Of a stretch of 64,000 nucleotides of DNA, positions 48,522 through 57,924 are shown one piece after another. Source of the DNA: Trebonia sp963795335. GTDB lineage: Bacteria; Actinomycetota; Actinomycetes; Streptosporangiales; Streptosporangiaceae. A program made the position numbers and the translations under genes. The number at the start of each line of letters is the position of its first letter. Positions within the stretch are counted from its first letter, which is position 1. The stretch covers positions 1 through 64,000 of the forward strand of contig CAWCHI010000001.1 in the NCBI GenBank assembly GCA_963795335.1. Reading direction: 5' to 3'. The notes beneath the pieces are model-generated. The model made no database searches. It saw nothing but the letters and a program-made list of their open reading frames with translations, and had not been told where the DNA came from.

Positions 48522-50258
48522 GTGAGCTTTACGGTGGAAAAGGACCTCATGGTGGCCATGCGGGACGGCGTGGAGCTGGCGACCGACGCCTGGATCCCGT
48601 CCGTCACCCCGGCACCGACCCTGCTGGTCCGGCTGCCCTACGGCAAGGACCTGCCCCAGTTGCTCGCCTACGGGCTCGTGCCGAACGTGTTCGCCCTCGT
48701 AGAGGCGGGCTACGCGGTGGTGTACCAGGACTGCCGGGGCACGTGGCGGTCAGGCGGGGAGTTCGTGCCCATGCTGAACGAGCCCAGCGACGGCGCCGAT
48801 ACCGTGGCCTGGCTGCTGGCCCAGCCGTGGTGCGATGGCAACGTCGGCAGCTACGGGCCGTCCTACCTGGGCTTCGTGCAGTGGGCGAGCGTCTCAGGGG
48901 GCGCGCCGGTGAAGGCGATCGCCCCGGCGGTGACCACGACCGACTACTACACGGCGCCGTGGTTCTCCGAGGGCGGCGCGGCCTCCTGGCACACGGTGCA
49001 GTCGTGGAGCACCCAGATGGCCATGGTCGAGACAATGCGTCAGGTCGGCCGGGGCTCCGGCGACGCGCAGGTGCTGGGCGAGCTGGTCGCGATGATGGCG
49101 GACCCGCAACCGCACCTGTCGGCGATGCCGTCCAGCCGGCAGCCCGCGATCGAGAAGGTCTGGCCGTGGTGGGCCGAATTGCTGTCCCACCCGGCTCGCG
49201 ACGCCTTCTGGCAGGGCCTGTCCGTGATCGACCGCGCCGAGCAGGTCACCGTGCCCGCCCTGCACATCGGCGGCTGGTTCGACATCTTCGTGTCCAATAC
49301 GGCCCGGTCGTTCACCGAACTTCGCGCCCGGGCCGGGACCGCGGACGCCCGCGAGGGGCAGCGGCTGATCATCGGGCCATGGGACCACCTGAACGCGACC
49401 GGCATCTACCCGGACCGCGGGTTCGGCCTGGCCGGCGATGCCATCACCCAGGACCTGACCGGCCAGCACGTACGGTTCTTCGACCGGTGGCTGCGGGGCA
49501 GGCGCGGCGCGCTGGACGGCTCCGCCCCGGTGAAGATCTTCGTGATGGGCATCGACCAGTGGCGCGAGGAGCAGGACTGGCCGCTGCCTGACACCCGGTA
49601 CGTGCCCTACTACCTGCACGGCTCAGGGCGGGCCAACACGGCCGCGGGCGACGGGGAGCTGAGCCCCGAGGTGCCGGCGGAAACCGCGACGGACACCTTC
49701 CTGTACGACCCGCGGCGGCCGGTGCCCACCCTGGGCGGGCGGGTTATGCTCCCGGCGACCGCGAACGCGGCCGGCCCAGTCGACCAGCGGCCGGTTGAGG
49801 ACCGCGACGACGTGCTCTGCTTCACCTCTCCGGCGCTGACTGAGCCGCTCGAGGTCACCGGGCACGTCAAGCTGACGCTGTTCGCCTCCTCCTCCGCCCC
49901 GGATACCGACTTCACCGGCAAGCTGGTCGACGTGTTCCCGGACGGACGCGCGATCTTCCTGACCGACGGCATCATCCGGGCCCGCTACCGCAACTCGCTG
50001 GCCGAGCCGGAGCCGCTCACCCCCGGCGAGCCCCGCCAGCTCAGCCTGGACCTGTCGGTGACGTCGAACGTCTTCTTGCCCGGGCACCGGATCCGCCTCG
50101 AAGTCTCAAGCAGCAACTTCCCGCGCTTCGACCGGAACACCAACACCGGCGGCGTCATCGCCAACGAATCGGAAGACCAGGCGACCGTCGCCGTGAACCG
50201 GGTGCTGCACGGCCCCGGTTACCCCAGCCAGCTAACCTTGCCTGTCATCAGCCGGTAG
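48522..50258 (+). CDS. CocE/NonD-family hydrolase (X-Pro dipeptidyl-peptidase S15-like)
   Basis: The 578-residue alpha/beta hydrolase has catalytic serine S114 in GSYGPSYLGFVQW, an early YQDCRGTWRSGG motif, the aspartate region HIGGWFDIFVSNTARS, and the histidine in IIGPWDHLN. It also has the C-terminal jelly-roll (TGHVKLTLFASSSAPDTDFT, VFLPGHRIRLEVSSSNFPRF). CocE-type enzymes hydrolyse esters or peptides with X-Pro-like acyl groups. No signal peptide. Start is GTG 48522 behind AGAGGGA. Confidence 0.9.
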   Translation: MSFTVEKDLMVAMRDGVELATDAWIPSVTPAPTLLVRLPYGKDLPQLLAYGLVPNVFALVEAGYAVVYQDCRGTWRSGGEFVPMLNEPSDGADTVAWLLAQPWCDGNVGSYGPSYLGFVQWASVSGGAPVKAIAPAVTTTDYYTAPWFSEGGAASWHTVQSWSTQMAMVETMRQVGRGSGDAQVLGELVAMMADPQPHLSAMPSSRQPAIEKVWPWWAELLSHPARDAFWQGLSVIDRAEQVTVPALHIGGWFDIFVSNTARSFTELRARAGTADAREGQRLIIGPWDHLNATGIYPDRGFGLAGDAITQDLTGQHVRFFDRWLRGRRGALDGSAPVKIFVMGIDQWREEQDWPLPDTRYVPYYLHGSGRANTAAGDGELSPEVPAETATDTFLYDPRRPVPTLGGRVMLPATANAAGPVDQRPVEDRDDVLCFTSPALTEPLEVTGHVKLTLFASSSAPDTDFTGKLVDVFPDGRAIFLTDGIIRARYRNSLAEPEPLTPGEPRQLSLDLSVTSNVFLPGHRIRLEVSSSNFPRFDRNTNTGGVIANESEDQATVAVNRVLHGPGYPSQLTLPVISR

Positions 50259-50309
50259 CCGCGCCGGAAGGCCGCCGGGGCGCTACTGTCGGCGCCCGCA
50301 GCGGGCAGC

Positions 50310-50340
50310 GCCGGGTCACCCCGGTCCGGCGCGACCCGGC
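50310..50340 (+). terminator. possible terminator after the hydrolase gene
   Basis: GCCGGGTC (50310-50317) pairs with GACCCGGC (50333-50340) across a GC-rich loop, about 50 bp past the stop at 50258. Confidence 0.4.
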
Positions 50341-50490
50341 GGACACCGCAGGCGGGTCACAGCCCTAAGCAGCCGCCTCCCCGGAGCCCGGCTAAGCCTG
50401 CGCGCGGTCTCGGTTCGCCTCGTCGTAGCGGTCGCGGGCAGCCACTTTGTATTCATCAGGAACTGACGCGGAAGGAAGTCGCCGGCAACC

Positions 50491-51033
50491 ATGGGCATAC
50501 GGGATATAGGGCTGCTCGCCAGCCGGGCGGTACTCGGGGGATACCTGGCCGCACACGGTGCACAGAAGCTGTTCGGCACTTTCGGCGGGCACGGGATCGA
50601 GCCGACCGCGGCCTCGTTCGAAAGGCTGGGCCTGCGCCCCGGCCGGGTGACCGCCACCGCGGCCGGGCTGTCCGAACTGGGTGGCGGGCTGCTGACCGTG
50701 GCGGGACTGGCCAGCCCGGTCGGCCCGGCGGCGATCGCCGGGACCATGGTCGTGGCCGGCGCCGTTCACCGGGGCGGCGGTCCGTTCGCCGCCGACCGCG
50801 GCTACGAGCTCCCGGCGACCAATCTCGCTGCCGCGCTCGCCTTGGCTGCAGTGGGCCCCGGGCGCTACTCGCTGGACGCCCTCACCGGCCTGCGGCTGCA
50901 CCGGGTCCTCACCGGGGTCGTGCTGGCCGGCGCGGTGGCCGGCGCGGCCGTCAACGTGGCGATGCTGCTGCGGGCCGCGCCTCCGCCGGCTGCCCCCGCC
51001 ACCCCGGAGCCCGCGGCGGAACCCGAGGACTGA
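50491..51033 (+). CDS. DoxX-family membrane protein
   Basis: The 180-residue protein has four helices: about 7-25, 60-80, 83-100 and 130-150. It carries the DoxX pattern RAVLGGYLAAHGAQKLFGTF near the N-terminus and SELGGGLLTVAGLASPVGPA. Such proteins are part of thiosulfate:quinone oxidoreductase or of oxidoreductase complexes with uncertain roles. The C-terminus is Pro/Ala/Glu-rich. It lies between the CocE hydrolase and a decayed luciferase-like gene. Confidence 0.8.
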   Translation: MGIRDIGLLASRAVLGGYLAAHGAQKLFGTFGGHGIEPTAASFERLGLRPGRVTATAAGLSELGGGLLTVAGLASPVGPAAIAGTMVVAGAVHRGGGPFAADRGYELPATNLAAALALAAVGPGRYSLDALTGLRLHRVLTGVVLAGAVAGAAVNVAMLLRAAPPPAAPATPEPAAEPED

Positions 51034-51058
51034 GGGACTGACGCCAGAAGACACCACG

Positions 51059-51661
51059 ATGACAGGTCACGCGGTTACGAAATTCGAGCTCGGCGTCTAC
51101 AGCTTTGGCGCGGCCGGGAAAAGCCCGGATGGCGGGACGGTCACCACCGCGCAGGCGGTGCGCAACCTGCTCGAGCAGATCCGGCTGGCCGAGCAGGCAG
51201 GCCTCGACTTCTTCGGCGTCGGGAAACACCACACGGCCTCGATGCCGGTGTCATCACCGTCCGCCGTGATCAACGCGGCCGCGGCGGTCACCACCGCGAT
51301 CACCCTGTCGACAAGCTCGGGCTGCTGCTGGCCGTCGACGACAGCGACCGGGTCACCTGGGAGTCGCCCTTCCGGCCGGCCCTGAAGGACACCCTGGTGG
51401 TTCCCCGGCCAGAAACGCCGATTCCCAGCGCGGTTCTTCCGCCACGAGCAGGCCGCGTACGCAGCCGCAGGCCGCTTCGCCGTCCGCTCCTGGCCCGACG
51501 CGGCGCCCAGCTACTCCCCCGGCGGCATGGTCTTAGCCGGCGACCCGGACGAGATCGCTGAGCGCATCATCGACCTGCACCGCCGAGGTACTCACGTCCA
51601 TCGAGCTCCTCGGCGCAGAGGTAGCCCCCGGGTGCGCGCCGAGCTGGGCCGCACGGCCTGA
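51059..51661 (+). pseudogene. luciferase-like flavin oxidoreductase with internal deletion
   Basis: The beginning is normal: MTGHAVTKFELGVYSFGAAG, LLEQIRLAEQAGLDFFGVGK and HHTASMPVSSPSAVINAAAA. After about residue 85 the frame jumps to LGLLLAVDDSDRVTWESP and VPRPETPIP, which belong farther along the fold. Near 51440-51600 the C-terminal YAAAGRFAVRSWPDAAPS and MVLAGDPDEIAERIIDLHRR follow in another frame, and a last piece SIELLGAEVAP in a third. The middle of the barrel is missing. Confidence 0.65.
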
Positions 51662-51720
51662 GCGTGCAGGCTGGAGGCGTACAGCTTGTTTCCCGTTGTG
51701 TCAGGAATCCCGAGTACCCG

Positions 51721-52773
51721 TCAAAGGTCGTCGACCAGTTCGCGCATCTGCTCCACCATCTTCACCGGGTCCTGGTCGCCCACCGGGCGGAGCGAGAGGA
51801 CCGTCACGCCGGCCTCACGGTAGGCGGCGAGGCGTTCCTTGACGTAGCTCTTGGGTCCGATGAGCTGCGACTTCTCCAGCCACTCGGGCGGGACCAGGCT
51901 GGCCGCCTCCGCCTTCCGGCCTTCCAGGTAGAGGTCTTGGATGGCCTTGGCCTCGTCGGGGAAGCCGAACGCGACGGCCATGTCGTTGTAGAAGTTCGCG
52001 CCGCGGGCGCCCATGCCGCCGACGTACAGGGCGAGCTGCGGCCGGTACTGGTCGCGCAGCTTCTCGACCGGCAGGTCCTCACCGATGGCGACGTTCACCT
52101 GGGCGTTGATGTCGAACGGGAGGCGCCCCTCACCGCGCCGGGCCAGGCCGGCCCGGAGCTGATCGCCCCACACCTCGCTGACCTTCTCCGGAATGAGGTG
52201 GATCGGGATCCACCCATCGGCGAGCTCGGCCGCCTTCTCGACCGCGCGCGGGGTGAGCGCCGCCCACCAGATCGGGATGTCGGAGCGCAGCGGGTAGTCC
52301 ATGACGTTGAGCGGCTTGCCCAGACCGGTGCCCTCGCCGGCTGGCAACGGGACGGTGATGGCGGAGCCCGAGTAAATGACCTTCTCGCGCCGCCACAGGA
52401 TCCGGCAGACGCCGATGACGTCGACGATGTGCGACAGCGGCTTGGTGAACGGGACCCCGTGGAAGCCCTCGATGACCTGCGGGCCGGAGCTGCCCAGGCC
52501 CAGGATGAACCGGCCGCCGGACATCTGGTCGATGCTGGCGGCGCTGACGGCGATGGTCGAGGCCGAGCGGGAGAACACATTGACAATGGTGCTGGCCAGT
52601 TGCACCCGCTCAGTCTTGGCCGCGACGTAGGCGAGCTTGGTGAACGCGTCGAAACTCCAGGCCTCCCCGGCGCTGGCGACGTCCAGGCCGACCTTCTCAA
52701 GCTCGGCGATCTGGTTAACCGACTCGGTAAAGTTGCCCCGGCCGCCCAGTCCCAGTCCCATGGCCAGTTTCAT
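51721..52773 (-). CDS. F420-dependent luciferase-like (LLM) oxidoreductase
   Basis: The 350-residue TIM-barrel protein begins MKLAMGLGLGGRGNFTESVN, with VASAGEAWSFDAFTKLAYVA, VQLASTIVNVFSRSAS and SGGRFILGLGSSGPQVIEGF as in actinobacterial F420-dependent LLM enzymes. Insertions near 140-215 match the long form. It reduces or oxidises an unknown substrate using F420H2 or FMNH2. It stands alone, converging on the decayed LLM gene at 51059. Confidence 0.85.
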   Translation of the reverse strand: MKLAMGLGLGGRGNFTESVNQIAELEKVGLDVASAGEAWSFDAFTKLAYVAAKTERVQLASTIVNVFSRSASTIAVSAASIDQMSGGRFILGLGSSGPQVIEGFHGVPFTKPLSHIVDVIGVCRILWRREKVIYSGSAITVPLPAGEGTGLGKPLNVMDYPLRSDIPIWWAALTPRAVEKAAELADGWIPIHLIPEKVSEVWGDQLRAGLARRGEGRLPFDINAQVNVAIGEDLPVEKLRDQYRPQLALYVGGMGARGANFYNDMAVAFGFPDEAKAIQDLYLEGRKAEAASLVPPEWLEKSQLIGPKSYVKERLAAYREAGVTVLSLRPVGDQDPVKMVEQMRELVDDL

Positions 52774-52968
52774 CTGCGCCCCTTGCCCTGCTGCGGACCC
52801 GCCGCGGCACCGTTTACGGATGTCCCGCCGGGACCGGCCGGTCCCGCAACCTCACGCTAACGCGCAGGCCGCGCTCTGTCATGGGGCAATTGTCGGGCCG
52901 GCTGCCTGAAACCGCAGACACACCTGGCGCCCGGGCCGCCTCGCCCGGCTGTCGTTAGGCTTGCGCCT

Positions 52969-53613
52969 ATGCCAACACTCCCCCTGTCCCCCGATGAGCT
53001 GCTGACTACTACCCGGACCGTACGCAAGCGACTTGACCTCACCCGGCCGGTGCCACTGGACCTCATCCGCGAGTGCCTCGAGGTGGCCCTGCAGGCGCCG
53101 AGCGGCTCGAACCAGCAGGGCTGGCAGTGGGTGGTAATCACCGACGAGGCCCAGCGCCACGCCGTCGGCGACATCTACCGGGACATCACCCTCGGCTACC
53201 TGCAATCGGGGGCCTCGGCCCGCTCGCGGTACGCCGACGATCCTGCGCGCTCCGCGATCCAGCAGCGCATCGGCACCAGCTCCGAGTGGCTGGCCCACCA
53301 CATGCGTGATGTGCCGGTGCTCGTGGTCGCGTGCATCGCGACCGGGCCGCTCAGCGACGGCAGCCAGGCCGGGCTGTGGGGCTCACTGCTGCCCGCGGCG
53401 TGGAGCTACGCGCTGGCGGCGCGCGCTCGCGGACTCGGTACCGCCTGGACGACGCTGCACCTGCAGCGCGAGGCGGAGGTGGCCGAGATCCTCGGCATCC
53501 CCGACGGCTACCGGCAGGGCGTGCTCCTGCCCACCGCGTACTACACCGGAGAAACGTTCAAGCCAGCCCCGCGCGACCCCCTCGACACGGTGCTGCACAT
53601 CGACCGCTGGTAA
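52969..53613 (+). CDS. nitroreductase-family flavoprotein
   Basis: The 214-residue protein has TTTRTVRKRLDLTRPVPLDL, APSGSNQQGWQWVVIT (FMN-binding S-N-x-Q), the dimer segment EWLAHHMRDVPVLVVACIAT and a Gly-rich LWGSLLPAAWSYALAARARG. It is NAD(P)H:FMN nitroreductase-like, reducing nitro groups or quinones. A hairpin at 53634 follows the stop, and the epoxide-hydrolase gene starts 92 bp later. Confidence 0.85.
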   Translation: MPTLPLSPDELLTTTRTVRKRLDLTRPVPLDLIRECLEVALQAPSGSNQQGWQWVVITDEAQRHAVGDIYRDITLGYLQSGASARSRYADDPARSAIQQRIGTSSEWLAHHMRDVPVLVVACIATGPLSDGSQAGLWGSLLPAAWSYALAARARGLGTAWTTLHLQREAEVAEILGIPDGYRQGVLLPTAYYTGETFKPAPRDPLDTVLHIDRW

Positions 53614-53633
53614 CGCCAGCGAGCTGAACTCTG

Positions 53634-53662
53634 GCCGGGCGGTCCCCTTGGGGCCGCCCGGC
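53634..53662 (+). terminator. terminator hairpin after the nitroreductase gene
   Basis: GCCGGGCGG (53634-53642), then a bulged T, then CCCC-TT-GGGG, then CCGCCCGGC (53654-53662): 13 pairs with a tight loop. Confidence 0.7.
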
Positions 53663-53704
53663 TGCCGCTGGGCAGACGGCGCCCCGGTGCGTAACGTGGT
53701 CGGC

Positions 53705-54871
53705 ATGACCGAACGGGCACAGCCCCCAGAGCTCGCACTGCCCGCCGGAATCCGCTCGCGCTTTGCCGACCACGTCAATGGCCTGCGGGTGCATTATCTC
53801 GAGGCGGGATTCGAGACCCCGGGCAGGCCGTGCCTGCTTCTGCTGCACGGATTCCCGGAGCTGGCCTACTGCTGGCGCAAGGTCATGCCCGCGCTGGCCG
53901 GCGCCGGATACCACGTCGTCGCTCCCGATCTGCGCGGTTACGGGCGAACGACGGGATGGGACGCCGGCTACGACGGTGACCTGACGCCGTTCCGGATGCT
54001 GAACGTGGTGCGCGATGCGATCGGGCTGGTGGCCGCGCTCGGCTACGCCTCGGTCGAGGCCGTGATCGGTCATGATTTCGGCTCCCCGGCAGCCGCCTGG
54101 TGCGCCCTGATCCGGCCCGACATCTTCCGCTCGGTCGTGATGATGAGCGCGCCGTTCCCCGGCATCCCCCCGCTTGCGCTGCGGCCGCTGCCAGGTCCGC
54201 CGCGTCCGTGGGCAGCCGACCCGATCCACCGTGAGCTGGCGAACCTGCCGCGTCCGCGTAAGCACTACCGTCTTTACTACTCCACCCGTGAAGCGAACGC
54301 GGACATGCAGTTCGCCCCGCAGGGGCTGCATGATTTCCTGCGCGGCTACTACCACTTCAAGAGCGCGGACGCCCCGGAAAACCAGCCCTTCGAACTGGCC
54401 GGGTGGTCGGCCGGGGAACTTGCCCGGATGCCGGAGTACTACGTGATGGACCTGAACCAGAACATGGCCGAAACGGTCGCCGGGCACATGCCGTCAGCGG
54501 CGGCCATCGCGGCCAATTCCTGGCTCCCCGATGAGGAGCTCGCCCAGTGCGTCACCGAGTTCGGCCGGACCGGATTCCAGGGCGGCCTGCAGTCGTACCG
54601 CTGCTCGGCTTCCGGGGCGTTTGATTCCGAGATGCAGATCTGGGCCGGCCGCACCATTGACGTCCCGGCGGCGTTTATCTCAGGCCGGCAGGACTGGGGC
54701 AACTATCAGGTTCCCGGCGCCCTGGAGGCGATGCGCACCCGGGGATGCAGCAAGATGGCCGGCATCTACCTGATCGAGGGGGCGGGCCACTGGGTCCAGC
54801 AGGAGCAGCCGGACCAGGTCGCCCGGCTGCTGCTGGAGTTCCTGCGCGACGGCGCCGGCACCCGCGCGTAA
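53705..54871 (+). CDS. alpha/beta hydrolase, epoxide-hydrolase type
   Basis: The 388-residue hydrolase has oxyanion motif H48-G-F-P51 (LLLLHGFPELAYCW), nucleophile D124 in IGHDFGSPAAAWC, an acid in SGRQDWGNYQVPG and the histidine in IEGAGHWVQQEQP. The Asp nucleophile, not Ser, indicates an epoxide hydrolase or haloalkane dehalogenase. A cap domain of about 130 residues (174-305) separates core halves. ATG 53705 was chosen; an in-frame region upstream overlaps the nitroreductase gene and is not family-like. Confidence 0.85.
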   Translation: MTERAQPPELALPAGIRSRFADHVNGLRVHYLEAGFETPGRPCLLLLHGFPELAYCWRKVMPALAGAGYHVVAPDLRGYGRTTGWDAGYDGDLTPFRMLNVVRDAIGLVAALGYASVEAVIGHDFGSPAAAWCALIRPDIFRSVVMMSAPFPGIPPLALRPLPGPPRPWAADPIHRELANLPRPRKHYRLYYSTREANADMQFAPQGLHDFLRGYYHFKSADAPENQPFELAGWSAGELARMPEYYVMDLNQNMAETVAGHMPSAAAIAANSWLPDEELAQCVTEFGRTGFQGGLQSYRCSASGAFDSEMQIWAGRTIDVPAAFISGRQDWGNYQVPGALEAMRTRGCSKMAGIYLIEGAGHWVQQEQPDQVARLLLEFLRDGAGTRA

Positions 54872-54879
54872 TCGTCGCG

Positions 54880-54990
54880 TCTGACTCGGCTGGCTCAAGC
54901 ATCAGCACCGGGATGTCACGCCCGGCGCTGGCCCGGTACCGGGCGTAGTCCGGGTTGAGGCCGTCTCCACCAGCTCATCGAGAGAGTCGC
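54880..54990 (-). pseudogene. deazaflavin-dependent nitroreductase C-terminal fragment
   Basis: On the minus strand, DELVETA shifts frame into LNPDYARYRASAGRDIPVLM-LEPA. This is the final helix and strand of F420-dependent nitroreductase (Ddn-type) proteins, in which an A/L-N/Y-P-x-Y-A-x-Y-x-x-x-x-x-R-x-I-P-V-x-x-L-E-P end is standard. The rest of the gene is absent. It lies between the epoxide hydrolase and the glycosyltransferase genes. Confidence 0.45.
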
Positions 54991-55068
54991 AGGGCTGCGG
55001 GTGCGCAGGCGGCGCCCATCACGCGCCATAACGGCACCGGGGCGCCGAGGGGGTGGCATCCTAGGGCG

Positions 55069-56364
55069 ATGACCGAGGCACTCGTACCAGCCCGCGACCT
55101 CACCGACCCAGCCGAGAACCAGGCGGTACTCGACGCGGCCTCGGCCCTGGCCGAGGGCAGCGGGGCGGCGCACCAGGTCGCGCGGAGCCACGGTCCGGCC
55201 GTGGCCGCCGAAGCACAGGCAGCGGCGCGCTCGCGACAGCGACTCAGCGAACTCGGCAGGCCGGTCCACCTGACCGTGGTCTGGGCCATGTACGGCGAAA
55301 CCGGCCGCATGGTTCCCCGGTCGGTGCATGAGCACGGCGAGGATTTTGTCCGCGCCAAGGTCGCCCAGCTCGACTGGCTGACCAGTGGGCTGCCCGGCGT
55401 CACGTGGAGCATCATTGCCTGCGATGACGGCTGCCCGGACCGTCCCTCCAGCGCAGATCTCATGCAGGACATCGCGGCGGCGGAAGGTTACCCGACCGAA
55501 GGCCACCGCAGCGTGAAGGTCCTGCGGCTGGCCGAGGTGATCGAGAGCGACTGGTCGATCAGCCCCGCCTTTGACGCGCTGGTCTCGACTGACCAGTCCC
55601 GCAAGGGCGGCTCGATCCTGGCCGGGCTGGCCGCAGCGGTCGAGACCGGCCGGCCGCGGAGCAACGGCGCCGGCCTGCAGGTGGTTTGTTATACGGACGC
55701 GGATCTGTCGGCGAACCTGGCCCAGCTGGGCTCGCTGGCGGCGCCGGTCGCAGGCGGCGACGCGGTGGCGGCCGCACTCGGCCAGCGGTACGGGATGGAC
55801 GAGGCCGTCCTGGTCCGGCCGGGCGGCCCGACCAAAGAGCCGCACAGCACCGGCGACAAACCCGACAAGGTCATTGTCTTGTTCCGCCATTTCGTCCGGG
55901 CCACGCTCATCCCGTCCCTCGCCCACGTCCTCGACACCCAGGCTGGCTTCAAGGCCTTCGACGCGGACGCGCTCGCCCCCGTGTTGTCTGCGATGACATC
56001 GTTCAACGAGACCTTCGATGTCGAGCTGCTGATCCATCTCGCTCAGCGCTACGGAGCCCAGGCTCTGGCCGTCGAGCCGATCGTCTTCACCGAGGACTTC
56101 GCCGCGTCGAACTTCCCCTCGGTCGAACCCGGGCCGCGCCACCTGGCCATGATTCGCCAGATCATGGACATCTACGACCGGTTCGTCGCGCCCGTCACTC
56201 CCGCCGCCGGCGAGGCGGCCGACCTGCTCGACCTGCTACGGACGCTCGACCTCGACGGCTACGTGACCCTGATCGGCCAGCTCCGGGCGGAGGACCAGGG
56301 TGACCCGACCCTGTTCGACCGGCGGTGGCCCGTCAGTCACCTTCGTGACATTCTCCGCCGCTGA
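55069..56364 (+). CDS. GT2-like glycosyltransferase fold protein
   Basis: The 431-residue protein has a GT-A core: VHLTVVWAMYGETGRMVPRS, WSIIACDDGCPDRPSSADLM, STDQSRKGGSILAGLAAAVE (KGG-like substrate loop) and VVCYTDADLSANLAQLGSL with a D-A-D metal motif. FKAFDADALAPVLSAMTSFN and TFDVELLIHLAQRYGA follow. It could transfer a nucleotide-sugar in cell-envelope or osmolyte synthesis; no acceptor is predictable. ATG 55069 was chosen over the longer low-complexity upstream frame. Confidence 0.75.
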   Translation: MTEALVPARDLTDPAENQAVLDAASALAEGSGAAHQVARSHGPAVAAEAQAAARSRQRLSELGRPVHLTVVWAMYGETGRMVPRSVHEHGEDFVRAKVAQLDWLTSGLPGVTWSIIACDDGCPDRPSSADLMQDIAAAEGYPTEGHRSVKVLRLAEVIESDWSISPAFDALVSTDQSRKGGSILAGLAAAVETGRPRSNGAGLQVVCYTDADLSANLAQLGSLAAPVAGGDAVAAALGQRYGMDEAVLVRPGGPTKEPHSTGDKPDKVIVLFRHFVRATLIPSLAHVLDTQAGFKAFDADALAPVLSAMTSFNETFDVELLIHLAQRYGAQALAVEPIVFTEDFAASNFPSVEPGPRHLAMIRQIMDIYDRFVAPVTPAAGEAADLLDLLRTLDLDGYVTLIGQLRAEDQGDPTLFDRRWPVSHLRDILRR

Positions 56365-56403
56365 GGAGAGAAGCGGGACACCGTTCCCCCCGGGAGGAGC
56401 GCG

Positions 56404-57843
56404 TCAAATCCGGCCGCGGTGATTGGGCACGAGAAAGGCCAGCGGGACCGAGATCGTCAGCAGCCCGGCGAACGCCAGGAACAGGTAGGCCAGGGCCGTA
56501 CCCGGGTGAGCGCTGCGGGCGACCACGGCCGTGCTCACTGATACCGCGAGGATGCCGCCCGCCTGGCGGAACATTCCCCGGAGCCCGGCGACGGCCGCGA
56601 TGCTGCCCACGGCGAACTGGAGGATCGCGTTGTTCGACGCGGGGATGGCCGTACCGGCTCCGAGGCCGGTCAGGGCGGCCGTCGCGCACAGCCACCAGTA
56701 GGGGGCGATGCCGGCCGGGGCGGGTATCGCCATGGTCACCAGGCCGGCCGCGATGAGGAGGTTCCCGACGATCATCGGTGGCCGGCAGCCCGTCCGGCGC
56801 AGCAGCAGGACGGCGATGCCGGCGATGGAGATCATGCCGATGGCGCGCGCGATGAGAAGCGAGCCGCTCGACAGGCTGCTGATGCCGTAGCGGTCCTGGG
56901 CGTAGAGCGGCACCAGGGCGCCGAATCCCAGGGCGGCACTGCCGAACAGCACGTTGATGACGTTCATGGTCCCGAAGCCGTGCCCGTAGAGCAGTAGCGG
57001 TGTGACGAAGGGGGCGCGCGCACGCTGCGTGTGCCGGACGAAGAAGCCCGCCGTGCCCACCCCGATGACGATGGGGACCGCGATGCCGAGCCAGGCCACA
57101 CCGCCGCCGGGCGAGCCGAGGTTGGTGATGCCGACCATGACCGCGATCAGCGCGACGCCGAGCAGCGCCACCCCGGCCAGGTCAAAACGTTCCCCTGCGG
57201 TGCGCGGCTGCCGGGGGATGATCCGGCGGCCGAGAACAATCAGGATCAGGCCGACCGGGACGTTGACGAGGAAGATCCCGCGCCAGGTCCAGAATTCGAC
57301 GAAGAACCCGCCCATGGCCGGCCCGGCGACGGCACCAATCGGGAAGATGCTGGTGAACATGCCGAGCGCCCGGTCCCGTTCCCGGCCGAACATATCGGCC
57401 ACGATCCCGTTGGCGGACGGCAAGAAGGCACCGCCGCCGAGAGACTGCAGGGCGCGGAGCGGTACCAGCCAGTAGATGCTGGGCGCGAACCCGCAGCACA
57501 GCGAGGCCGCCGTGAAAATCGCCACGGCAATCAGGAACACCCGCTTGCGCCCGTACTGGTCGCTGATGTTGCCCGCGATCGGCATGGCGAGCACCTGCCC
57601 GAGCGCGTAGATCGTGATCGTCCAGCCGGACCAGGTCAGCGGGGCGTGCAGGTCGTGCTGCAGCGCGGGCAGCGCGGTCGCCACGATGGTCTGGTCGACC
57701 GAGGACATGAACAGGGCCAGGGCCACCACCGCGAACACCGCCTTGCGGCGGGGCTTCGGCTCGTCAGCCGCACCGGGGGGACCTGGGAAGGCGGCAACGG
57801 GCTGAGCCGGGCTCGGGGTGTCGCGCGCATCCTGCTCGGGCAA
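56404..57843 (-). CDS. MFS drug:H+ antiporter (DHA2/EmrB type)
   Basis: The 479-residue protein has about 14 predicted helices. MFS motif A is GNISDQYGRKRVFLI, motif C-like is FPIGAVAGPAMGGFFVEFWTW, and the first helix has the VDQTIVATALPALQHDL signature of EmrB/QacA pumps. It probably expels small toxic compounds. It lies downstream of a palindrome-containing promoter (57881) and converges on the glycosyltransferase gene. Confidence 0.85.
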   Translation of the reverse strand: MPEQDARDTPSPAQPVAAFPGPPGAADEPKPRRKAVFAVVALALFMSSVDQTIVATALPALQHDLHAPLTWSGWTITIYALGQVLAMPIAGNISDQYGRKRVFLIAVAIFTAASLCCGFAPSIYWLVPLRALQSLGGGAFLPSANGIVADMFGRERDRALGMFTSIFPIGAVAGPAMGGFFVEFWTWRGIFLVNVPVGLILIVLGRRIIPRQPRTAGERFDLAGVALLGVALIAVMVGITNLGSPGGGVAWLGIAVPIVIGVGTAGFFVRHTQRARAPFVTPLLLYGHGFGTMNVINVLFGSAALGFGALVPLYAQDRYGISSLSSGSLLIARAIGMISIAGIAVLLLRRTGCRPPMIVGNLLIAAGLVTMAIPAPAGIAPYWWLCATAALTGLGAGTAIPASNNAILQFAVGSIAAVAGLRGMFRQAGGILAVSVSTAVVARSAHPGTALAYLFLAFAGLLTISVPLAFLVPNHRGRI

Positions 57844-57880
57844 GACGCCTCCCGTCGGTCGGCGCCTGCAATTTAAGCTG

Positions 57881-57890
57881 ATTCTAGAAT
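57881..57890. promoter_or_regulatory. 10-bp palindrome upstream of the MFS gene
   Basis: ATTCTAGAAT is self-complementary and lies 38 bp upstream of the MFS start at 57843, a typical repressor position. No regulator gene is adjacent. Confidence 0.4.
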
Positions 57891-57924
57891 TACCGTCAAG
57901 GTTGGTCCGGGACGCCGCCGGTCC

